Part shown: one piece after another, positions 1 to 5,399 of the stretch | How the letters are laid out: every line of letters starts with the position of its first letter | How positions within the stretch are numbered: the stretch's first letter is position 1 | Assembly (NCBI GenBank): GCA_014728955.1 | Contig: WJKT01000034.1 | Span: 1-6,199 of the forward strand | Direction: 5' to 3' | From: Candidatus Peregrinibacteria bacterium | GTDB taxonomy: Bacteria; Patescibacteriota; Gracilibacteria; UBA1369; PNNO01 | Length of the DNA: 6,199 nt | The notes under the pieces: generated by a model | Seen by the model: the letters and a program-made list of their open reading frames with translations, nothing else | What the model was told of the DNA's origin: nothing | The model's database searches: none | Translations under genes and position numbers: made by a program

Positions 1-167
1 ATATTGAGTTATTCCCCAAGCCGGAATGGAAAATTGACGAACCGATACATTTGGGAAATACTGCCGATTGGACTAGTCCCGACAACAGATTTGCCATAAA
101 TGTTCAACCACAGGGTATTTATTTATACGAACGAAAAGGAGAACAGTGGCAAGGAAAACAACTATAA
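1..167 (+). CDS. C-terminal end of an unidentified protein (5' partial)
   Basis: The frame whose first full codon is at position 3 stays open to a TAA at 165-167 and gives 54 residues. It ends in a tail containing DWTSPDNRFAIN and GIYLYERKGEQW. The other two plus-strand frames look less protein-like, and the frame starting at position 1 stops early. The alternation of short hydrophobic strands with Asp/Asn/Gly turns, plus aromatic residues, suggests an all-beta domain, possibly the last blade of a propeller, but that is a guess from texture. I do not recognise the family and assign no function. The gene lies on the same strand as the FemAB gene, whose ATG is 70 bases downstream, so they could share a transcript. 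A T-rich run at 171-183 follows the stop, but no convincing terminator stem precedes it. Confidence 0.55.
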   Translation, partial: IELFPKPEWKIDEPIHLGNTADWTSPDNRFAINVQPQGIYLYERKGEQWQGKQL

Positions 168-237
168 TCCTTTTTTGCTTTTTAAAAGATTTACAGTAAA
201 CTAAACATACGTATTTCATCAGCTTTTGTATACTTCA

Positions 238-1185
238 ATGCATCATATCCCCATAGAACAAACAAAATCTTGGGCTCAATTTAGGGAAAGTGCTACCGGA
301 GAATCTTTTTCCGAGATCACTTTTGGTAATAATCAACGAGCTATAATTTCCGTAATGCCACTACCACATGGACTTTCGTGGCTTTACTGCAATAGAGGCC
401 CAGTTATTCATGATCTGTCGAAAAAAACAATGCACGATTTTTTGGATGCCATACATGCTCCGGCAAAAAAGCATAATGCTGTTTTTGTACGTATTGAGCC
501 TCCTTATATCGTTCAAAGCAAAGAAGAACAAACCTATAATAAGCTGCTGCGGCCGCTTTCCTTTCGCGCTGCACATGCTTCTCATCAACCCGCCTATACA
601 CGTGTTATAGACCTGAAACAATCGGAAGGAGATATTTTGGCTCAAATGAAACAAAAGGGACGATATAATATTCGACTTGCCAAGAAAAAGGGTGTAAGCG
701 TGAAAGAAGAAACCGATGTCGCGCCGTTTTATCATATGCTCCGGGAAACAACAAAACGCGATGGGTTTTCTCCTCATAAAAAAAAGTTTTATCAGGAGAT
801 GATTACGATACTCGGGAAAAAAGACATGGCGGCACTATATACTGCTACGTATAAGAACACGGTTATTGCGGGATTAATAGCAACCTTTCACGATAAAAAA
901 GCGACCTATTACTACGGCGCTTCTTCAAACACACATCGTAATGTTATGGCACCTTACTTACTGCAATGGCATGCTATAAAAGAGGCAAAAAAGCGAGGAT
1001 GCACCACGTATGACTTACTCGGCATCGCTCCCCCCGACACTCCCAACCATCCTCTTAACGGTGTAAGTTCGTTTAAGAAAAAGTTCGGCGGTGAGGTTGT
1101 ACATTACACACCAGCTCGAGAATATATATACAAACCTTTCTGGTACCATGCTATGCGCTTAATCAAAAAAATTAAGCGTCGTTAA
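238..1185 (+). CDS. FemAB/FemX-family peptidoglycan bridge aminoacyltransferase
   Basis: The product has 315 residues. By family knowledge, these enzymes use aminoacyl-tRNA to add amino acids to the peptide stem of a cell-wall precursor (lipid II or UDP-MurNAc-pentapeptide) at the cytoplasmic face of the membrane. Visible hallmarks are the central stretch around residues 120-152 (TRVIDL, then ILAQMKQKGRYNIRLAKKKG) and the C-terminal DLLGIAP (259-265) followed by GVSSFKKKFGGEVVHY (275-290). These match the second GNAT-like half of FemAB proteins. The length is near that of single-residue enzymes such as Weissella FemX, and the long coiled-coil insert of staphylococcal FemA is absent. I chose ATG 238. 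An in-frame TTG at 226 would add four residues, but neither start has a Shine-Dalgarno site. The 3' end overlaps def by 14 bp on the opposite strand. The residue it transfers cannot be read from the sequence. Confidence 0.88.
   Translation: MHHIPIEQTKSWAQFRESATGESFSEITFGNNQRAIISVMPLPHGLSWLYCNRGPVIHDLSKKTMHDFLDAIHAPAKKHNAVFVRIEPPYIVQSKEEQTYNKLLRPLSFRAAHASHQPAYTRVIDLKQSEGDILAQMKQKGRYNIRLAKKKGVSVKEETDVAPFYHMLRETTKRDGFSPHKKKFYQEMITILGKKDMAALYTATYKNTVIAGLIATFHDKKATYYYGASSNTHRNVMAPYLLQWHAIKEAKKRGCTTYDLLGIAPPDTPNHPLNGVSSFKKKFGGEVVHYTPAREYIYKPFWYHAMRLIKKIKRR
1156..1178. repeat. 8-bp inverted repeat at the femAB-def tail-to-tail junction
   Basis: CGCTTAAT (1156-1163) and ATTAAGCG (1171-1178) are perfect reverse complements separated by the 7-base A-rich spacer CAAAAAA. 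Either transcript can therefore form the same stem-loop. The repeat covers the last codons of both the FemAB gene and def, and the def TAA stop lies inside one arm. No U-run follows the stem on either strand, so it is not a standard intrinsic terminator. It could still act as a 3'-end stabiliser or a weak bidirectional stop. That role is inference; the repeat itself is directly visible. Confidence 0.6.
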
Positions 1186-1648
1186 CTTGCTCTTTAACGC
1201 GATCAATAAACAGTATGCCGTCAAGGTGATCAACTTCATGCTGCACCACACGGGCATTCATATCTTCAAGTACCAACATTTTTTCCTTCCCTTTTATATC
1301 GGTATAGGTAAGACGTATTTGCGTGCTCCGTTCAACCTGTTTATAGACACCCGGCAGACTCAAACACCCTTCCTCGGCTTTCTCGGCATCGTCTGAGAAA
1401 TAGGTTATCTCGGGATTTATTAAGGGGACAATCATTTCATGATCAGTATTGTAATTAAGCAAAACGATAACAATACGTTTGCTTATACCAACTTGTGGCG
1501 CCGCAAGCCCCATACCGTCAGAAGCTTTCATCGAATCGATCATATTTGAAGCCAATTTTTTGATTGACTTATCAACACGATCAATATGCTTTGCCTTAGC
1601 CCTTAAAACAGGGTTGTCTTTACCGGTTTCTATAGTAAAGCTACTCAT
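1172..1648 (-). CDS. def: Peptide deformylase
   Basis: The product has 158 residues. It is a cytoplasmic metalloenzyme that removes the formyl group from the N-terminal methionine of nascent proteins as they leave the ribosome. All three family motifs are intact and in order: GMGLAAPQVG at residues 45-54, EGCLS at 93-97 with the metal-ligand cysteine C95, and QHEVDH at 136-141 with ligands H137 and H141 and catalytic E138. The length is typical of a compact bacterial enzyme, with almost nothing after the motif 3 helix. The ATG at 1648 overlaps the prfB stop as ATGA, and there is no Shine-Dalgarno sequence of its own, so translation probably depends on ribosomes finishing prfB. Its 3' end overlaps the FemAB gene by 14 bp. 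The usual partner gene fmt is not in view. Confidence 0.96.
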   Translation of the reverse strand: MSSFTIETGKDNPVLRAKAKHIDRVDKSIKKLASNMIDSMKASDGMGLAAPQVGISKRIVIVLLNYNTDHEMIVPLINPEITYFSDDAEKAEEGCLSLPGVYKQVERSTQIRLTYTDIKGKEKMLVLEDMNARVVQHEVDHLDGILFIDRVKEQVNDA

Positions 1649-2760
1649 GAAAGATTTGCTTTAGGAGCATGAAACGTATCCTCAAGATATGATCTTATAA
1701 AATCTTCTATGTCGCCGTCAAGCACTTCTTGAACGCGAGAAGTTTCATAATTGGTTCGATGATCTTTAACCATGGTATACGGATGTAATACATATGATCT
1801 CATCTGGTTGCCCCATTTAATTTCAGTTCTCCCGCCTCGAATATCATCAATTTTTTCAGCAGCCTGCTTTTCTTTAAGATCATTAAGCTTTGCCACTAAT
1901 ATTTTCATAGCATGTTCTTTGTTTTGCTGCTGACTTCGTTCATTCTGACACTGCGCCGTCACACCGGTGGGAGTATGAGTGATACGTACGGCCGAATCGG
2001 TAGTATTAACAGATTGTCCTCCGGCGGACGAGGAACGGTATGTGTCGATTCGTATGTTCTCTTCCGGCAGTGTTTCAATCTCTTTTGTTGGCAATTCCGG
2101 CAGAACTTCAACAAGTGCGAAGGAAGTTTCGCGCGTATGCTTTGCATTAAAAGGTGACAATCGAACTAACCTGTGCACCCCGTTTTCCGACTTTAAATAT
2201 CCATATGCAAGGTGCCCTTTTATCAGTAATGTTGCACTTTTTAATCCCACCTCATCGCCATCCGACTTATCCAGAATTTCAACTGAAAACTCACGATTCT
2301 CCGCATAACGCAAATACATCCTCAGCAACATTTCTGCAAAATCCATGGCATCTTTCCCTCCGGTTCCGGCATGGATTGAAACAATAGCATTGCGCTTATC
2401 ATATTTACCACTAAGAAAGGACTTTATCGAAAGATTTTTCCACCGTGTATCAAATTTTTTTACCATCTGATGCAGTTCTTTGGCTTCTTCGGGATTTTTT
2501 TCCGCATTGGTCGCTTCGACCAGGCCAAGCAATTCATTGCAATCGCGCTTAATATTACTCCAATCTTCAATGGTATCGCGAAGTGAAGAAGCTTCTTGCG
2601 AAATGGATTGCGCTTTTTCCTGATCATCCCAAAAGGTTGGTTCCTGCATAAGCGTCTCAAGCTGTTTTAGCCTATGCTTCAGCTCCTCAAGGTCCACAGC
2701 TTTCACCCCTTTGGCTATTTCTTTCTTTGATTCCTGTAAGAGATCTTTTAATTCCTGCAT
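1645..2760 (-). CDS. prfB: Peptide chain release factor 2 (RF2)
   Basis: The product has 371 residues. It recognises UGA and UAA stop codons in the ribosomal A site and triggers release of the finished protein. The stop-codon reading tripeptide SPF (202-204) separates RF2 from RF1, which has PxT. The catalytic GGQ is at 247-249 in SSAGGQSVNTTDSAVRITH, close to the positions in E. coli RF2. The N-terminal domain is helical and coiled-coil-like, with LMQEPTFWDD at 37-46. The reading frame is continuous: the internal UGA and +1 frameshift known from E. coli around codon 25 are missing. I start at ATG 2760 because a longer in-frame start at 2832 would place the promoter inside the coding region and adds a sequence unlike RF2. 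The gene ends in TGA, its own cognate stop, overlapping the def start, so prfB-def is probably an operon. Confidence 0.96.
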   Translation of the reverse strand: MQELKDLLQESKKEIAKGVKAVDLEELKHRLKQLETLMQEPTFWDDQEKAQSISQEASSLRDTIEDWSNIKRDCNELLGLVEATNAEKNPEEAKELHQMVKKFDTRWKNLSIKSFLSGKYDKRNAIVSIHAGTGGKDAMDFAEMLLRMYLRYAENREFSVEILDKSDGDEVGLKSATLLIKGHLAYGYLKSENGVHRLVRLSPFNAKHTRETSFALVEVLPELPTKEIETLPEENIRIDTYRSSSAGGQSVNTTDSAVRITHTPTGVTAQCQNERSQQQNKEHAMKILVAKLNDLKEKQAAEKIDDIRGGRTEIKWGNQMRSYVLHPYTMVKDHRTNYETSRVQEVLDGDIEDFIRSYLEDTFHAPKANLS

Positions 2761-2784
2761 ATATTTATCAATAAACGTATGCGT

Positions 2785-2813
2785 ATTATACCATTTACAA
2801 TGAAAAATTCTAA
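2785..2813 (-). promoter_or_regulatory. Extended -10 promoter for prfB-def
   Basis: Read on the minus strand, TGGTATAAT (2793 down to 2785) is a perfect extended -10 element of the sigma-70 type. With 17-bp spacing the -35 box would be TTAGAA (2813-2808), which is poor; extended -10 promoters often tolerate this. Transcription would start near 2778, leaving a leader of about 18 bases before the prfB ATG at 2760. The element lies inside the longer open frame that begins at 2832, which argues for the downstream start. Confidence 0.62.
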
Positions 2814-2822
2814 TTGAAGAAT
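2794..2822 (+). promoter_or_regulatory. Possible promoter for the flippase gene
   Basis: TTTACA (2794-2799, five of six matches to the -35 consensus) is separated by 17 bp from AAGAAT (2817-2822, four of six matches to the -10). It points toward the flippase start at 2872 and predicts a start near 2829 and a leader of about 43 bases. A weaker alternative is TTGCAT (2823-2828) with TATCGT (2846-2851), also 17 bp apart. Neither is strong, and both overlap or adjoin the prfB promoter. Confidence 0.3.
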
Positions 2823-2824
2823 TT
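2805..2824. repeat. Inverted repeat, candidate operator between prfB and the flippase gene
   Basis: AAATTCT (2805-2811) and AGAATTT (2818-2824) are perfect reverse complements around a 6-base spacer, 20 bp in all. The dyad covers the weak -35 position of the prfB promoter and the possible -10 of the flippase promoter. A protein bound here could affect both genes. It is AT-rich, so a chance origin is not excluded, and no regulator gene is in the window. Confidence 0.45.
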
Positions 2825-2871
2825 GCATTCACAAGCGTTATTCGCTATCGTGGGTGGGCTAAAAAAATGTT

Positions 2872-4353
2872 ATGTCAGTTGCACGAAAAATCTTATCAAA
2901 CACGGCGGCACAGGTAGTAGGAAAAGGATTTTCCGCTGTTTTAAGTTTAGTCGGAGTTAAAATCATAACGTACTACTTGGGCCAAGGAAGTTACGGTGAT
3001 TACAGTTATGTATATGAGTTTTTTGCATTATTTGCAATTATCGCCGATTTTGGGCTGTTTACCATTGCCGTACGCGAGATGTCCAGTGATGAAAAAAACA
3101 TTCCAAAAATATTGGGAAATGTTTTAACGTTGCGAGTTATTATCGGACTTCTTGTGTTTACAGGCATCATCACCGCAGGCTTTTTTATACCATCTCATCA
3201 GGGAACAAAAATCCCGTACGCCATTATGATAGCGGCTACGGCTTCCTTGATCGGGCTTACAAATGGAATTATCACCAGCGTACTTCAGCAAAAATATAAA
3301 ATGCAATACGACGCGCTCATAAAAGTAATCGGGAAAATGGTGCAGATTATTTATATGCTTCTTACCGCGTTTGTTTTCTTTGCGAACGATACTTCTACCG
3401 GTTTCTATCATTTGTTTTGGGCAGGAGTTATCTCCAGTGCGGTTATGCTTTTACTCAGCATACTTATTGTCAGCAGATATACCGAAATTCGATTTCGGTA
3501 TGACAAAGTGCTAATGAAAACATTATTACGCAAAGCGGCCCCCTACGGATTGGCGCTTTTTTTAAGCAATCTCTATTTTCGAATAGATGGTGTTCTTATC
3601 TACAATATTCGAGGAAAAGAAGAGGAAGGGTTATATGCGGTTGCCGTCCGCATGCGTGAAGCTTTGGCGCTATTGCCACTCTTTTTTATGAATGCGGTAT
3701 TACCCACACTAACCAAGTTCATTAAAGAAAAAGGGGATAAATACAAACGTGTTTTACAGTACACCTTCGACTTTCAATTTATTTTAAGTATTCCTTTCTT
3801 AGTCGGCGGTCTTCTTTTGGCCAAGCCCCTAATCTTTCTTATCAGTACGCCCGAATATGTAAGTAATGTGGCACAGGGTTTCTACGGATCGGATCTTGCA
3901 TTGCAAATTATCCTCTTTTCGTTTGTACTTGGTTCTCTCAATATTATTTTCAATTACACTCTCATTGCGATTAGTCGCCAAGCTCAGTTACTATGGATAA
4001 ACGGCGCCTGTGCGGTCTTTAATTTAGTAGCCAACCTGATTGTCATTCCCCTATACGGCTTCCCGGCGGCGGCGGTTACAACGGTCGCCTCAGAAATCCT
4101 CGTCCTTATTTTGGTACTAACAACCGCAAAGCGCTACCTTTCTTTTTCAATATCATTAAAACGTCCTATCAAAACATTGATTTCCGCATTAATGATGGGA
4201 GGTGTCGTATGGCTACTCAAAGAACCGATGCTTGGTGCATTATCTGAGTACGGAGCTCTGGTATTGGTTGTCATTGGCGGCGGCGTCTACGGCATTTCAC
4301 TGTTTGCAACTCGCGCCATTACAAAAGACATCATCATGCTTCTCAAAAGATAA
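2872..4353 (+). CDS. Wzx-like polysaccharide flippase (MOP superfamily membrane protein)
   Basis: The product has 493 residues and is very hydrophobic, with about 14 membrane segments by eye, near 10-34, 44-66, 84-106, 114-136, 152-172, 178-201, 222-243, 252-278, 302-327, 342-367, 375-397, 399-420, 432-450 and 458-480. Family-typical stretches are ADFGLFTIAVREMS (58-71), LSNLYFRIDGVLIY (231-244) and LYGFPAAAVTTVASE (394-408). These place it with the polysaccharide biosynthesis/Wzx proteins, which move lipid-linked oligosaccharides from the inner to the outer membrane leaflet. Length and topology fit the family. A lipid II flippase (MurJ) is a less likely alternative, since MurJ has different motifs. 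I start at ATG 2872; an out-of-frame ATG at 2867 reads only 16 codons. No glycosyltransferases are adjacent, so the glycan it carries is unknown. It ends 15 bp from the convergent xer gene. Confidence 0.85.
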   Translation: MSVARKILSNTAAQVVGKGFSAVLSLVGVKIITYYLGQGSYGDYSYVYEFFALFAIIADFGLFTIAVREMSSDEKNIPKILGNVLTLRVIIGLLVFTGIITAGFFIPSHQGTKIPYAIMIAATASLIGLTNGIITSVLQQKYKMQYDALIKVIGKMVQIIYMLLTAFVFFANDTSTGFYHLFWAGVISSAVMLLLSILIVSRYTEIRFRYDKVLMKTLLRKAAPYGLALFLSNLYFRIDGVLIYNIRGKEEEGLYAVAVRMREALALLPLFFMNAVLPTLTKFIKEKGDKYKRVLQYTFDFQFILSIPFLVGGLLLAKPLIFLISTPEYVSNVAQGFYGSDLALQIILFSFVLGSLNIIFNYTLIAISRQAQLLWINGACAVFNLVANLIVIPLYGFPAAAVTTVASEILVLILVLTTAKRYLSFSISLKRPIKTLISALMMGGVVWLLKEPMLGALSEYGALVLVVIGGGVYGISLFATRAITKDIIMLLKR

Positions 4354-4368
4354 CTGCATATTAAAAAG

Positions 4369-5292
4369 CTATTGATGATATTTTTCATGGATTTCACGTA
4401 ACCGTTTATTAGTAACGTGTGTATAAATTTGTGTAGTCGTAATGGAAGAATGACCAAGCAATTCCTGCACCGATCGAATATCTGCCCCGTTAAGCAATAA
4501 TTCCGTTGCAAAGCTATGCCTAAGTACATGAGGGGTTACTTTTTTGATTATACCCGCTTTACGAGCTGTTTTGCGCACAATGTTTTCAATCGACACCCTG
4601 GTTAATCGTCTTTTTTCTCCCTGCGTTATATCATCACCTTTTCGTGATCGCCCATGATTAACAAATAACGGTTCAACATTATCGTCACGGGCATCCATAT
4701 ATGCTTTTATATGCCGCGCAGCCCTCTCGGACAAAAATACTATCCTCGGCTTGCGCCCTTTTCCTCTGACCATGAATTCTTTTCGTTTCAAATCAACTTG
4801 AGAACGATTTAACCTGACCAGCTCACTTACGCGCAACCCCGTCGAATACAGCGTTTCCAAAATCGCCCGATTGCGCAATCCGATTAAACCATCCGAATGT
4901 GCACTATCAAACAATCGTTCCAATTCTTCACGGGTTAAATATTCTATACTTCGTTCCGGAATTTTTTGCAGATCTATTTTTTCGGGAGGTAACGTTTGAA
5001 TATCATTTTTAATGAGATACTTAAAAAAAGCACGCAACGCAATAACATGATAATTTTGTGTTTTTACACCAAGTGTTCTTCCTCGATCATCCTCATAACG
5101 ATTCAGAAAAAGACGATATTTATGAATATCCTGCAAAGTAATGGTATGTGGAGATTTATCCCCGTACCACGATAAAAACCGCTCTAAATAGTGTTTGTAA
5201 TTTTCAACCGTTTTATGAGATTGATTCCGCTCAACCTCGGTATATTCAAGAAATTGTCGTATGTATGTCGATAATGTTTTTTTTGTACTCAT
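4369..5292 (-). CDS. xerD: XerC/XerD-type tyrosine recombinase
   Basis: The product has 307 residues, close to the usual length of about 300 for Xer proteins. These recombinases act at dif to resolve chromosome dimers before cell division. The N-terminal SAM-like DNA-binding domain covers about residues 5-100. The catalytic domain has the full set of active-site residues: R154 in TGLRVSE, K178 in RGKGR, H255 and R258 in HVLRHSFAT, H281 in LGHSS, and nucleophile Y290 in IYTHV. The tail THVTNKRLREIHEKYH resembles XerD more than XerC, but it may be the only Xer protein of this organism, so the symbol is tentative. I start at ATG 5292. An in-frame GTG at 5325 would add eleven residues not typical of the family. 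There are no phage or transposon genes nearby, which argues for a housekeeping role rather than an integrase. The stop is TAG. Confidence 0.92.
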   Translation of the reverse strand: MSTKKTLSTYIRQFLEYTEVERNQSHKTVENYKHYLERFLSWYGDKSPHTITLQDIHKYRLFLNRYEDDRGRTLGVKTQNYHVIALRAFFKYLIKNDIQTLPPEKIDLQKIPERSIEYLTREELERLFDSAHSDGLIGLRNRAILETLYSTGLRVSELVRLNRSQVDLKRKEFMVRGKGRKPRIVFLSERAARHIKAYMDARDDNVEPLFVNHGRSRKGDDITQGEKRRLTRVSIENIVRKTARKAGIIKKVTPHVLRHSFATELLLNGADIRSVQELLGHSSITTTQIYTHVTNKRLREIHEKYHQ

Positions 5293-5328
5293 GGTGTTAC
5301 TGTACGTCCTTGAAGCATTTTGCACAAC

Positions 5329-5357
5329 ATTAAAAAGTCTTTTTGATTTTTCGAAAA
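5329..5357 (-). promoter_or_regulatory. Weak candidate promoter for xer
   Basis: On the minus strand, TTTAAT (5334-5329) matches five of six -10 positions, with TTTTCG (5357-5352) as a poor -35 box 17 bp upstream. The predicted start near 5322 lies downstream of the alternative GTG at 5325 and so agrees with the ATG at 5292. It overlaps the dgt promoter on the other strand. Confidence 0.28.
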
Positions 5358-5369
5358 CTTATGTCATAA
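5332..5369. repeat. Three consecutive palindromes between xer and dgt
   Basis: Three perfect dyads stand almost end to end: AAAAAGTCTTTTT (5332-5344, 6-bp arms around one base), TTTTCGAAAA (5348-5357, a continuous 10-bp palindrome) and TTATGTCATAA (5359-5369, 5-bp arms around one base). They cover the core of the predicted dgt promoter and the candidate xer promoter. They could be a binding site for a regulator or recombinase, or partly AT-rich coincidence. There is no coding in this stretch on either strand. Confidence 0.5.
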
Positions 5370-5370
5370 T
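5343..5370 (+). promoter_or_regulatory. Extended -10 promoter for dgt
   Basis: TTGATT (5343-5348, four of six -35 matches) is followed after 16 bp by CATAAT (5365-5370, five of six -10 matches). A TG one base upstream of the -10 (5362-5363) makes it extended. Transcription would begin near 5377, giving a leader of about 23 bases. That leader contains a start-stop pair, ATGTAG (5389-5394), five bases before the dgt ATG, and no Shine-Dalgarno site. Confidence 0.55.
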
Positions 5371-5399
5371 TCAAGGCCCATCCACTATATGTAGTATCT

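Noticed and set aside
151..176. AAGGA...TCCTT stem followed by T residues as a terminator after the first partial gene
   Set aside because: Only five base pairs with a 12-base loop, and the stem uses part of the T-run; too weak to call.
227..234. TATACT preceded by TG as a promoter for the FemAB gene
   Set aside because: Transcription would begin around 240-241, after the ATG at 238, and there is no usable -35 box.
226..237. TTG start adding four residues to the FemAB protein
   Set aside because: An ATG is available four codons later, there is no ribosome binding site to favour TTG, and the extra residues carry no family signal.
361..777. 138-codon open frame on the minus strand inside the FemAB gene
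   Set aside because: It lies wholly within a recognised gene on the other strand and has no family motif; it is a shadow frame.
1912..2387. Several plus-strand open frames of 77-109 codons opposite prfB
   Set aside because: They overlap one another and the conserved GGQ and SPF domains of RF2, and their translations show no recognisable domain.
2761..2832. Longer prfB start at ATG 2832
   Set aside because: It would put a perfect extended -10 promoter inside the gene, and the 24 extra residues do not look like RF2.
4330..4385. ATCATCA...TGATGAT pairing followed by five T residues as a terminator after the flippase gene
   Set aside because: The loop would be 36 bases and the stem is short and AT-rich; probably chance.
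4369..5292. The tyrosine recombinase as an integrase of a mobile element
   Set aside because: The protein has Xer length and motifs, and there are no phage or transposon genes, tRNA target or attachment repeats in the window.
5293..5325. Longer xer start at GTG 5325
   Set aside because: It adds eleven residues before the normal Xer N-terminus and has no ribosome binding site; the ATG at 5292 fits the family.
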